A stretch of DNA of 64,000 bases from Sinorhizobium sp. RAC02 (GCF_001713395.1 NZ_CP016451.1:1-64000); one strand, 5' to 3'; positions 44,730 to 53,692 are shown, numbered from the stretch's first letter. A program made the numbers and translations. Notes: a model not told the origin generated them from the sequence alone.

Positions 44730-46058
44730 GTGGCAGATTCCAATGGAGAAGAGCCTAAGAAATTGACATTTCAATTTCTTAGGGGGAGCGATGCTGACGC
44801 CGGTGAGCTCGAATGGCCAGCCGGCGCCGATGTCGTCAGGAAAGCGCTATCGGAATCGTTGCACGCAAAGAATGTCGCGTTCCTATTAGGCGCAGGGTGC
44901 TCATCATACTATTCCAAGGAGACTGACATCCTGGGGGACGAGGAGTGGCGGGAGGTCGGCATCCCAACCATGGCACCGCTCGCCAAGGAGTTCACAAAAG
45001 CACAAACCGTCGACGAAGCAGGGTTTCCGACCTCCGCTGAGCGGAAAGTTCTCACCGACGAGTTCGGGATCGATATTGGCGACAAAGAATATGCCCGCAA
45101 CCTTGAACGGTTGATGGAATTGCTGTTCAGCCTTCGGTTCTCGCTTTCCCGAAGCATGCTTGCGAAGGCAAAAGACAATCTGAAGGTCGTAAATTCGATC
45201 ATCCAGAAGGTTCAGGCTTTCCTTTGGCGAAATTGTACGAATGGGGCGTTCGCCAATGGCGACAGCACCGTCTTGGCGCTCTACGAGACGTTCTACAGAA
45301 AGCTGGTTCTGCGTGATCGCTCGCTGCCGCGCCCGTGGATTTTCACCACCAACTATGACCTTTTCAACGAGACGGCGATGGACCGGCTCGGTTTGCCTTA
45401 TGCCAACGGTTTCTCCGGTGTGGTCGAGCGCCGCTTCAATCCGGCGACCTTCCGCTATGCCCTTGCCGAGCAACTCGATGTGACCAACCGGAAATGGTCG
45501 GCTGTTGATGGCTTCGTCTATCTCTGCAAAATCCATGGGTCGATTAGCTGGACGGAAGACGATCACGGCTTGTTCCCGATCCGCGAAACGGCTGTCTCGA
45601 AAGGGCAGGGACCGGGCAAGGTGATGATCTATCCCACCCCCGCGAAGCAAAATTCTAGCCTCGGATCGCCCTATGCCGACCTGTTTCGTGAGTTCCAGTC
45701 GCGGATCGTGAGGGAGCAAAGCGTTCTCTTCACCATGGGGTATGCCTTCGGCGATGAGCACATCAACAACATCATCTACCAGGCGCTGACCATACCGACG
45801 TTCCGCCTAGTAAGTTTCGTCGATCCGACGCTTGAGGGAGAGGTGGCGAAACTCCGCGCCCTAAACGATCCCCGCATCTGGATCATCGGTGGCAGCGGCC
45901 CACAGGCCGACCGCAAGGCGCATTATTTCGATACAATCATCGATGAGTTCATGCCCCAACGGCCGAGCGAGCGCATTGACGATGCAATTCGGAAAGTGCT
46001 GGAGGCGATGTCCCCGAAGAAGACTGAGGCTCCGTCCACCGATGGAGACAGCGAATGA
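44730..46058 (+). CDS. SIR2-family NADase of a SIR2-HerA defence system
   Basis: 442 residues from a GTG preceded by GAGGGGG. SIR2 motifs are intact: FLLGAGCSSYYS, IFTTNYDLFNE (Asn208), CKIHGSISW (His269) and FTMGYAFGDEHINNIIYQ. Defence SIR2 proteins degrade NAD+ on infection and kill or arrest the cell. The stop overlaps the herA ATG by 4 nt (ATGA), so the two are co-translated. A perfect 12-bp inverted repeat lies in codons 9-18. Confidence 0.9.
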   Translation: MADSNGEEPKKLTFQFLRGSDADAGELEWPAGADVVRKALSESLHAKNVAFLLGAGCSSYYSKETDILGDEEWREVGIPTMAPLAKEFTKAQTVDEAGFPTSAERKVLTDEFGIDIGDKEYARNLERLMELLFSLRFSLSRSMLAKAKDNLKVVNSIIQKVQAFLWRNCTNGAFANGDSTVLALYETFYRKLVLRDRSLPRPWIFTTNYDLFNETAMDRLGLPYANGFSGVVERRFNPATFRYALAEQLDVTNRKWSAVDGFVYLCKIHGSISWTEDDHGLFPIRETAVSKGQGPGKVMIYPTPAKQNSSLGSPYADLFREFQSRIVREQSVLFTMGYAFGDEHINNIIYQALTIPTFRLVSFVDPTLEGEVAKLRALNDPRIWIIGGSGPQADRKAHYFDTIIDEFMPQRPSERIDDAIRKVLEAMSPKKTEAPSTDGDSE

Positions 46059-48073
46059 GCCGCGACGACCGCAAACGCGCCATCGGCAAGGTGGTCTCCG
46101 TCGCAGCGGACCGCTTCGTCGTCGAGATGCACGCCGGCACGGATAATTTCACCGTCGTCGGGTTCGATGACGTTCACTATGTCGCCCGTCTGGGCTCGTT
46201 CCTGATGATTCCAGTTCAGACGGAATATGTCGTAGTTGAGGTTGTCGGCCTGCGAGAGCGGGACCTCGCCAGCGCCGGCCGAGGCGAAGGGGAGTTGGAC
46301 AAGGCGGCGTCAGCGAAATATCTCGATGTCGTACCAGTGGGAATGCTGCCTCAGAATCGCGGCGATCCGTTCCGCTTCGGCGTATCCGTCTTTCCATCGC
46401 TCTACGCGGATGCGCTGTATGCTCTCGATGCGGAACTAGATCGTGTGTTCGAGACCGATAGGCCGAGCGAACCTGCGCCGGGCCTGAATGGCGCTGCACC
46501 AGTACCTGATGATGCGACGCGCTTTCGTGCCCTGTCGATCGGTCGATCGGTGGTGTTCGACGGCTACGACGTCAAAGTCCGGATCGACGATTTTTTCGGC
46601 GGACATACCGCTGTGCTTGGGAATACGGGGAGCGGCAAGTCATGCACCGTGGCCTCGGTGCTCCAGTCGTTGTTCGACAAGGCGGACGAGTTCCAAGCCC
46701 GAGGGGCGACCTTCGTGGTATTCGACGTGAACGGGGAATACGCCAATGCGCTGATGCCGCTCGCCAAAGAGAATGGCATTGGAGTCGCTCACGTTGTTCT
46801 GGATGGGACCGCGTCCGACGGAAAGTTCCGCCTTCCGCATTGGTTCCTAGAGCAATCCGAATGGGAGCTGCTGCTGCAAGCCAGCGAGCGGACCCAAATT
46901 CCGGTTCTTCGTACAGCTTTGGGTCTGACAGGGCTGTTTCGGAAGAGCACTCCGGAAGCGCTGGCGATCAAGGAGCACTTTATCGCCACCTGTGTCATTG
47001 AGTGCTTCCGGGGTGCTGATGGGGACTCGCCGGTCGCAAAGTTTCAGCGTGTCGTGTCGTTATTGCAGAAGTATCCGACGAAAGACTTGAACACTAACCT
47101 TCTGCAAAAATACGGGGCAAACTACCAGTACGGCAATTTCTCCGGCGGAAATCTGGCCCCATTTCTGGATGAGGTTCGCAAAAAGCTCCGGGAGGGTGTT
47201 GATCTACCATCCTACAATCGGTCGCCATTCACATTTGATGATCTTGAAGAGTGCCTGGATTTTGCGATCCTTTACGAAGAAGCGCATGGCAACAGGCAAA
47301 TTCGTGATTACTGCTCTCAGATGTTTACCCGATTCAAGTCGCTCCGCGATAGATCCGAATATGCCTTCATGCGCTATGACATCAAGCCGGGTGAAACCAT
47401 ACCGACCATGGAGGCTTTCCTTGAGCAGCTCCTTGGATTGTCAAAGAATGGCAAGCATTGGCAAAAACGCCATCAGATCATTATCGTCGATATGAATGCT
47501 GTTGAGGACGAGATAGTCGAACTGGTCTCCTCGGTACTCGCGCGCATGACATTCCGCTTGCTCAGGCAAGCCGAGCCAAGAAACCGCTTTCCCGTTCACC
47601 TCTTGCTTGAGGAGGCCCATCGTTACATCTCCGAGACACCCTCAAAATATGCGATTGACGCCAGCAAGATCTACGAGCGCATCGCCAAGGAGGGGCGAAA
47701 GTACGGGCTTTTCTTGTTGGTCGCATCGCAACGACCAAGCGAACTTTCGAAAACCGTTCTCTCGCAGTGCTCGAATTTTGTAGTCCATAGAATCCAGAAT
47801 CCGGATGACCTCTCCCAGATCCGGCAGATGACGCCTTTCATTTCGGAAGCGGTTCTGAAGCGTTTACCCTCTTTGCCGAAGCAGCACGCGCTCGTTTTCG
47901 GAACATCCGTGAACCTCCCGACCACTTTCAAGGTCCGAGCAGCGAAACCGCTTCCGAAAAGCGATGACGCGAAGATCAGGGAACTCTGGTTCCACGAAGA
48001 GGGACGTGCGGCTCAAATCCGGATCTCTGTGCCACCTGTCCAGAATGTCGGTCCAGGGGGCGTATTCGGCTGA
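46055..48073 (+). CDS. HerA-type hexameric ATPase of a SIR2-HerA defence system
   Basis: 672 residues. N-terminal HAS-barrel-like part (GKVVSVAADRFVVEMHAGTD), then a FtsK/HerA ATPase: FGGHTAVLGNTGSGKSCTV with Lys195, FVVFDVNGEYANALMPLA, IIIVDMNAVEDEIVEL as Walker B and LFLLVASQRPSELSKTVLSQ, then CSNFVVHRIQNPDDL. SIR2-HerA pairs are a described anti-phage type in which HerA assembles with SIR2 and controls its NADase. Starts inside the sir2 stop. Confidence 0.92.
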   Translation: MSRDDRKRAIGKVVSVAADRFVVEMHAGTDNFTVVGFDDVHYVARLGSFLMIPVQTEYVVVEVVGLRERDLASAGRGEGELDKAASAKYLDVVPVGMLPQNRGDPFRFGVSVFPSLYADALYALDAELDRVFETDRPSEPAPGLNGAAPVPDDATRFRALSIGRSVVFDGYDVKVRIDDFFGGHTAVLGNTGSGKSCTVASVLQSLFDKADEFQARGATFVVFDVNGEYANALMPLAKENGIGVAHVVLDGTASDGKFRLPHWFLEQSEWELLLQASERTQIPVLRTALGLTGLFRKSTPEALAIKEHFIATCVIECFRGADGDSPVAKFQRVVSLLQKYPTKDLNTNLLQKYGANYQYGNFSGGNLAPFLDEVRKKLREGVDLPSYNRSPFTFDDLEECLDFAILYEEAHGNRQIRDYCSQMFTRFKSLRDRSEYAFMRYDIKPGETIPTMEAFLEQLLGLSKNGKHWQKRHQIIIVDMNAVEDEIVELVSSVLARMTFRLLRQAEPRNRFPVHLLLEEAHRYISETPSKYAIDASKIYERIAKEGRKYGLFLLVASQRPSELSKTVLSQCSNFVVHRIQNPDDLSQIRQMTPFISEAVLKRLPSLPKQHALVFGTSVNLPTTFKVRAAKPLPKSDDAKIRELWFHEEGRAAQIRISVPPVQNVGPGGVFG

Positions 48074-48215
48074 TGATCGATGCTTCAAATCTGGAAGGGT
48101 TAGCGGCGGCGCTAGAGGCCAGTTCAGACTATCGGGTACTACGGCGCCTTCGACCGCGAGGGCCGGTGGAGGGATACGACGCTGCGGAGACGCGCTTGGG
48201 CTTGATGGTCGACGA

Positions 48216-50354
48216 TCAATTGCTGTCGCGACGAAAATCCAGTTTGAGCTTGTCTTGGTACACGCCAATGCGTTTTTTGGCTCGGTCGATCACGTCGCTG
48301 AAATGCAGTATTTCGAAATAGGTCTCGCCAAGCGACATACGCGTTACTGGATCCTTCAACTCGCTTGATTGAAACCAGCCCTTACCTGTCGGGAACGGCG
48401 TCCAGTTCCCGCTCAGACGCAGCGTGTTGACGCTGTCGCCGATAAGGTAGCCATAGAATTTCCTGAGTTTTCCGCCGGACTTTGCAGCAAGCAGCTGGGC
48501 ATATTCCGAAAGGTCACCGATATGCTCGTCGGTGGAAACACCAGGCGCCTTGAACTCGACGATAATAGCGGAACCCTCCTTGCTGAAAACCGCGATGTCG
48601 GGACGCTTGCCACCATTGTCATTCGTGCGTTTTGCAAGAACCTTTCGGAGTGCCTCGTCGATGTCGCTTTCGAACACGTTGGTGTCATCGTTCCACTTGA
48701 TGTTTGCGAGCGGCAAGTCCGAGGCGATATAGTCGTAATACTGGTACTCTTCGCTGAGCAGCCAGATATCGTGATCTGTCGTCTCGGTGCTGTCTTTGCG
48801 CATCGGGAAAAAGATGCTGTGGATGATCTGTTCGTCCTTACGTTTGACCCCATCGACGGGGGCTTGCATAGCAAGCCGCTGGCCGCAAGCGAGATCGAGA
48901 ATATCGACGATTGCGGCACGGCGTACAATGAGCTGCGACAGGTTTGCCATGTCGAAGTTCTTGAGCGACGACGTATATTTCCAGGAAAGCTCATGGATTT
49001 TTTGGCGGAACTCGTCGGAGTCCGGCTCGGATGCCATGATCTCCTCCTTGAGGCTGAAGATCGCAGCGGTCTCGTCGATGACGGCCTTCTGGTATTTGGT
49101 CAACACGCGTTCGGCGACCGACTGGGCGGATTCGCCATACACGATCCTCGTCTTTGTGTCCTGTAGCATCGCTTCGCTGATGCCGAACTGGTGGGTGGCT
49201 TCCTTGAGCACCTCCTCCTTCTTCCAGTCAGAAGGAGTGACCATCTCGTCGATGACCGGGTCGAGTGCCTCGTGAATGTCTGCATAGGACAGTTTTTCCG
49301 ACGAAAACATATCGCCGCTCGGAATCTCGTCGGGAATATTGTCGAAGTCGTCGCGCTGCTCGTTGACGCGGGCGTCCAGATAGTCGGCCTCGATCAGCAC
49401 AATGTGATGGAAACCGGCCACCGGATTGTTTTGCTCGGTGCGCGTCCGCAGGTAGTGACTCGTGATGTCCTTCACAGGCGTGGACTTGGCACAGAAGGCG
49501 ATGGCGTTGCGCGGAAGATCATACTGCTCAGCGTTGAGCTGGTAGTGGGAGAGCTGGAACGTTTGCCGTGTGTCGAGATGGTCCCCAGATGCAGGATCAC
49601 GTTCTTCGACATCAACAATCCGCTCGGCAGTGACTGCGGGCAGGTCGGCGAGCCGCAGCACTTCGATTTTCTCCTGGTCGTCCTTCCAGTGCCGTGTGGT
49701 GAATCGGATTTCGAAGTTGCCAAGCTGTTCACCGAGTCCGACTAGCCGCTGTAGGAAAGCGACGAGCATCTGCTTTTTCAGCGCCGGCGCCGAGAAGAGA
49801 GTGCTCAGGGCGTCGCCGTGGGATACGCGCGGGCGAACGGTCTCTTTGAATTGCTCAAGCCGGATCAGGGTCCCAATGTCGGCTTCAGCGCCCGGCGCAG
49901 ATTTGAAATCATCGGTCTCGATTTGCTTCTGCGGCTCGGAATACTGTAACTCACGCTTGAGGACCGTCTCACCGGCTCGGTAGCTACTTGTGATCCTCAT
50001 GGCTGCGAAATGATGGAAGAACTGGATGCGCCCGGCACCCTTGCACTTTCCGATGCCGGAGATGGAGAGATCGTCCTTGTAGGACGTATCTTTTGTAAGA
50101 AACGCCTTGAGTTGGTCGTCGCCGAGACCGCATCCATTGTCGCCGCATGATACGTTCATCAGTTCACGGTCGTCGAGCAAGTCTGCGCGCAAGAAATCGA
50201 CTCCGATCGCAATATTCATGTTCGGCGCGGATGGGTCGCTTGCTCGCCGGATTAGATACGCGTCGATCGCATTGGCGATAAGTTCTTCGAAGACCACGTA
50301 TTGATTCAAGCTGAGCTTGGTATTTTTGATGCTTCCCCTGATGTCGAGCGTCAT
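48216..50354 (-). CDS. GHKL (Hsp90/MutL-like) ATPase fused to PD-(D/E)XK-like nuclease
   Basis: 712 residues from ATG 50354. N-terminal GHKL ATPase: VVFEELIANAIDAYL (Asn28), CGDNGCGLGDDQ (Asp72) and SGIGKCKGAGRIQFFHHF (lid/G2). A long helical middle follows. The C-terminus has RPDIAVFSKEGSAIIVEFKA, with the Asp ... Glu-Phe-Lys602 pattern of PD-(D/E)XK nucleases. ATP-driven dimerisation that controls a nuclease, as in MutL-like or GHKL defence proteins, is the inferred mode. Convergent with herA (142 bp between stops). I do not recognise it as a named system. Confidence 0.78.
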   Translation of the reverse strand: MTLDIRGSIKNTKLSLNQYVVFEELIANAIDAYLIRRASDPSAPNMNIAIGVDFLRADLLDDRELMNVSCGDNGCGLGDDQLKAFLTKDTSYKDDLSISGIGKCKGAGRIQFFHHFAAMRITSSYRAGETVLKRELQYSEPQKQIETDDFKSAPGAEADIGTLIRLEQFKETVRPRVSHGDALSTLFSAPALKKQMLVAFLQRLVGLGEQLGNFEIRFTTRHWKDDQEKIEVLRLADLPAVTAERIVDVEERDPASGDHLDTRQTFQLSHYQLNAEQYDLPRNAIAFCAKSTPVKDITSHYLRTRTEQNNPVAGFHHIVLIEADYLDARVNEQRDDFDNIPDEIPSGDMFSSEKLSYADIHEALDPVIDEMVTPSDWKKEEVLKEATHQFGISEAMLQDTKTRIVYGESAQSVAERVLTKYQKAVIDETAAIFSLKEEIMASEPDSDEFRQKIHELSWKYTSSLKNFDMANLSQLIVRRAAIVDILDLACGQRLAMQAPVDGVKRKDEQIIHSIFFPMRKDSTETTDHDIWLLSEEYQYYDYIASDLPLANIKWNDDTNVFESDIDEALRKVLAKRTNDNGGKRPDIAVFSKEGSAIIVEFKAPGVSTDEHIGDLSEYAQLLAAKSGGKLRKFYGYLIGDSVNTLRLSGNWTPFPTGKGWFQSSELKDPVTRMSLGETYFEILHFSDVIDRAKKRIGVYQDKLKLDFRRDSN

Positions 50355-50874
50355 ATTTTCGCGATCCAAACCTTAAGCCAAACCCACCTGCTTCTGTCCG
50401 TCCGCGGGTTGCAAGTCAAGGGAGGGTACGAGGAAGCGTGCTGCAATTCATGGGCGAGCATACAGTTGACTACGCCTGCTACGCCAGTCGAAAGGATCCG
50501 TATTGTCGAATGCCGGTTCGACGGCGGCGCAGAGCCATCTGCTCGGTGGAAGCGGAGCACGTTCTATGCCTTTCGTTACCGTCGATGATATTCGCATCGT
50601 TGGCATAGATCTAACAAGAAGTGCGAGTTGGACATACATATCAATCGCAGTGCCACCCTTCCCAATGCGTGCCGATAGTTATCGAAATTTCAGTGCCTTA
50701 GACTATCCGATGGGCGGGTCAAGGGTTCGATTCCCTTCAAGGCGAAGATTTTGATCGGGGATCATACTCGGTGCCAACTGCGGACTACGCTTAACGACGG
50801 CTTTGCGCCTCCATTTCGGTGGTACGGTCTTCTTTTGAAATTTCTGCTAGCCGCCATCCGGGGAGTCAGAAAGA
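50355..50874. other. Intergenic region right of the defence island
   Basis: 520 bp without a recognised gene. Around 50719-50735 it holds a perfect tRNA T-arm-like hairpin (AAGGGTTCGATTCCCTT). No full tRNA cloverleaf could be built: no CCA and no matching 5' acceptor strand upstream. A decayed tRNA end or former attachment site is possible. Confidence 0.4.
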
Positions 50875-51459
50875 ATGACTGACTTGGGGTGGTTTGCGGT
50901 AAGTCTGCTTTTGAGCGATCATCAGCAGAAATCAGACGATGCATACCTGCGGAGAGCGAATGAACGTTTCAGCTCCTTATGCCGTGATCCGTCATGCCCT
51001 TGGGACGCCGTCTCGTTGAAGCATCCTCGTCGCCCATCAGAACGTCAGGCAGAGCAAATCCTGCATCGCTTTGACCTCAATCCTCCCGATGTCGATAGCT
51101 GTCTCTTGCGGCTCCACGCGGTTTTCTCCCGATACCGTCCTCAATGGGGTTGGTGCCCCCAATGTTTCACGCCCGAGGAAGAGGCACAAACGCGAAACGC
51201 GGGCGACCCGCGTCGCGCCGCGCTCGAAAGCTTCGGGCGGATCTACTTCGACCATGATTACTTTCCCATGGACGGCGCCATGCGGCTTGGGCTCTGGCGC
51301 TGGCCGAAAGAGGAACAGGATGCCCTGCGCGCCTTGTTCTGCCGCGTCGCGTTGAATTGGTTCGCTGGCGGCGATCCCGTGCCGTTTGAACGTGTGATGC
51401 GCAAGACGGGTAGGGACATGGATACCTATGTGTCCAATGTTTCGTCGAAGCGCTCCTGA
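50875..51459 (+). CDS. Hypothetical protein, first gene of a coupled pair
   Basis: 194 residues, not recognised. It has a Cys-rich patch (LCRDPSCPWD, then WGWCPQCFT) that could bind zinc, and several Trp/Phe-rich segments (MRLGLWRWPKEEQDALRALF). No signal peptide or membrane helix. Its TGA overlaps the ATG of the next gene (TGATG), so the two proteins are probably made together and may interact. Situated just right of the defence island. Confidence 0.65.
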   Translation: MTDLGWFAVSLLLSDHQQKSDDAYLRRANERFSSLCRDPSCPWDAVSLKHPRRPSERQAEQILHRFDLNPPDVDSCLLRLHAVFSRYRPQWGWCPQCFTPEEEAQTRNAGDPRRAALESFGRIYFDHDYFPMDGAMRLGLWRWPKEEQDALRALFCRVALNWFAGGDPVPFERVMRKTGRDMDTYVSNVSSKRS

Positions 51460-51836
51460 TGCTCAGGGTCGACCCATTTGATCTGTTTGCCTGGCTGGCA
51501 CGAGCGAACACAACACGAGCGCGGGACGTTCTGGTTGGCCTCGCGACCCGAGGGCATCTCGTGGATGAAGGTGTCTACTATGTTCTGGAGGATAGAACCT
51601 ACGAACCACTGCTGCGCAACGCCATTCGAGCTTTAGACCGGCTCTCGTTAAACGCTCTTCATCGGATCGCGACCGACGAGTGGCTGTTACGCCTGTGGGA
51701 ATGGGCTGAACGGGAAGATCGAGTGTTGGCCCGCGATATCGAGGACACCGAACCGTTGCGAACGACACGTGCCCTTCGCTTAGTGGCAACGGAACGCCAG
51801 AGGGATCGTGCAACCGTAAAAGCCGCGCTCGCCTGA
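51459..51836 (+). CDS. Hypothetical protein, second gene of a coupled pair
   Basis: 125 residues, acidic and helical (LVGLATRGHLVDEGVYYVLE, then RLSLNALHRIATDEWLLRLW). No family recognised, no membrane segment. Translation starts within the stop of the preceding gene. After it, 51837-52113 holds nothing I can support. Confidence 0.6.
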   Translation: MLRVDPFDLFAWLARANTTRARDVLVGLATRGHLVDEGVYYVLEDRTYEPLLRNAIRALDRLSLNALHRIATDEWLLRLWEWAEREDRVLARDIEDTEPLRTTRALRLVATERQRDRATVKAALA

Positions 51837-52113
51837 ACGGCCGCACTATCCAGCCGGTGCCGCTGCCTAGACATACGCGCACGACACTTTCGAAGCGCAT
51901 GATGGCTATCGCGCAGACCGATTGCCATCTGGACGGCCTGGCGGGCGCCAAGGTCATGACCGGGGTGGAAAGCTTCCATTCCGCTTTGCGTGATATTGGA
52001 TCGGAAGCGGTCGGTTCGGCGGCGGACGTGTGTCCGCGTAAAGCTGGGGAGGCTGCGAATGCGGCCTCTCTTTTCCACCTTCATGGCCGCCGCGACTGCC
52101 GCCGCGGACAATT

Positions 52114-52461
52114 TCAATGCATGGCTTTTCGGTCCGGGCGAAGCAGACTTGCGGCCTGGTCGGCGATGATCTTGAGCGACGGCCAGCCATCGAGGTTCCG
52201 CTCGCCGATGCGCTGCTGAATAGCCGTCAGCATCCAGGCGGCCGCGAGAATGTGGTCGGTGTGCTTGTACACATTAAAGTGCTCGAAACACGCCACGATG
52301 CGCGGGCGCGCAGATCCGGGCTCAAGCGGAATCCCGGCGATGGTTGCTTGGGCCTCGGCGTAAGCGTCAGCAAGACGACGGCGGCCACCGTCACCGGCTT
52401 GCTTGATGAGACCCACGGTGAACAGCAGGGTTTCCATCAGATCGGCGGTTTCATCGTGCAT
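52114..52461 (-). CDS. Hypothetical protein
   Basis: 115 residues, helical, mildly acidic N-terminus (MHDETADLMETLLFTVGLIK) and a basic C-terminal end. No motif recognised; the ribosome-binding site is weak. It lies 40 bp downstream of the ArsR gene on the same strand and might be its target or simply a neighbour. A real gene is likely from its length and composition but not certain. Confidence 0.5.
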   Translation of the reverse strand: MHDETADLMETLLFTVGLIKQAGDGGRRRLADAYAEAQATIAGIPLEPGSARPRIVACFEHFNVYKHTDHILAAAWMLTAIQQRIGERNLDGWPSLKIIADQAASLLRPDRKAMH

Positions 52462-52501
52462 CGATTTGGCTCATGCTGTGGGCCTTGAGGTTGGCGATGG
52501 A

Positions 52502-52786
52502 TCATTTGTCAGTATGCCAGAACACGTGGAAATCCGGCACGTTTGACGAGTAATACGTGCAACCATCTACGCGGCACTTTAATACAAGGCTGCACGCGCA
52601 AAGTTCTGTCAGGCTATACGACAGCGAACGGTCCGATATCCCAAGCGCCAGCGCAAGATCCCGAAAGCTTTTTTCGCCTTTCGTGAGCCGGAGGAGGATT
52701 TCAAGCCGGTGCGGGTGGGCGAGGGCGCGTAGCAGGTTCGCCCGCTCGTCGGCCCACTGGTGATCGGCTGGTGTCAGTGCGCGCAT
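52502..52786 (-). CDS. ArsR-family winged-helix transcriptional regulator
   Basis: 94 residues. ANLLRALAHPHRLEILLRLT, then FRDLALALGISDRSLSYSL is a standard ArsR winged HTH. One Cys pair lies near the wing (LCACSLVLKC), and CRVDGCTYYSSN follows. These could bind a metal or sense redox, but the classical ELCVCDL site is not present. Usually represses its own operon; the gene downstream is a hypothetical protein. Confidence 0.85.
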   Translation of the reverse strand: MRALTPADHQWADERANLLRALAHPHRLEILLRLTKGEKSFRDLALALGISDRSLSYSLTELCACSLVLKCRVDGCTYYSSNVPDFHVFWHTDK

Positions 52787-52855
52787 GACTCAGCCTAAAG
52801 GGTCGGACATATAACAACGAAGCAGTTCATGGCGAGGCGGGTTGGAAGGCCGGGC

Positions 52856-52888
52856 GGGAAACCGTAGAGTGGGGTCATACGGTTTCCC
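52856..52888. repeat. Perfect 11-bp inverted repeat
   Basis: GGGAAACCGTA at 52856-52866 is repeated inverted at 52878-52888 around an 11-nt loop. It lies 70 bp upstream of the ArsR start, so an operator or an RNA hairpin are both possible. Confidence 0.55.
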
Positions 52889-52920
52889 TGGGCCAGGTGT
52901 TATCGAGGCACCCGGACGTT

Positions 52921-52947
52921 CAAAAGAGAACCCCGCCGAAGCGGGTT
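52921..52947 (-). terminator. Candidate minus-strand intrinsic terminator
   Basis: Reading the minus strand: AACCCGC, a TTCG loop, GCGGGGTT (one bulged G), then TCTCTTTTG. The T-rich tail on this strand implies transcription coming from the right, where no annotated minus-strand gene lies closer than the I78 gene. Confidence 0.5.
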
Positions 52948-53692
52948 GGGAGCTAGGCCTTCCATGGGATGGACAGGTTAGCATCCGAAGGTTGAGAGTC
53001 AACGCTCATCCGGCAACGCGGCACTGTCAAAACAAAAAGGGCTTGGCTATTGTTATCAATGGAAGAGCCAGAGCCAAAATCCCGAAAATCGTCATCGTCA
53101 CCAGCCGCATTCTTTGATAGCGACGCGTGCTGTCACCCGTCCAGTCGTACTTCATCACTCCCCCAGGGGCCTACCCAACACATTTGGCTTGCCGGAAACC
53201 ATTCTGGAAAATCGGGACTTCAGCGGCAAGCCCTAAAATTTTATGGGTTGGCGAATAATCCGATGACTCCATCTGTGCACGATCACTGGCAAAACTGCAT
53301 CTGGAGGTGTGGGCGTGTTCCGGCGTGGCATTGACCCCACCATCGGCTTCGAAGAGTAACGCCCTGTTGGCTCTGCAGATGAACAAGCTTTCAACGTGTT
53401 GACGCGCTCTGCTGGAGTCGGCCTTCCGCGCGGGAACGGGTCAAACTTTCGCGCCTAATCACATTGTATCGCGTTCGCCCGGGAAGGTACGGTGATGAAG
53501 GTGTTTTTCCTCGAAACAAAGAGAGGGTTTCACTTGGAACAGCCTCCGGCATTGAATGAAAACGCCAAGTTGGGGCGGTCTCTGTAGGCTCCAGAACCAG
53601 TCACGTTCCCGTGAGGTGACATCAAGTGCTCGATCTTGTCGCCGACGACTCCCAATCCTATCTCCTCCCCACAACCGTGAAGGAGCCACGAG

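Larger units (their letters stand above)
52787..53692. other. Long intergenic stretch with RNA-like structure
   Basis: About 900 bp with no gene I can support. It holds a perfect 11-bp inverted repeat (52856-52888) and a minus-strand terminator-like hairpin (52921-52947), suggesting an untranslated transcript or a decayed locus. Confidence 0.45.

Noticed and set aside
50701..50745. Complete tRNA gene
   Set aside because: Only the T-arm is convincing; there is no acceptor 5' strand, D-arm or anticodon arm of normal size.
51857..52219. Plus-strand frame of about 120 codons after the unknown gene pair
   Set aside because: Its 3' half overlaps the minus-strand hypothetical gene and no motif or good ribosome-binding site is visible.
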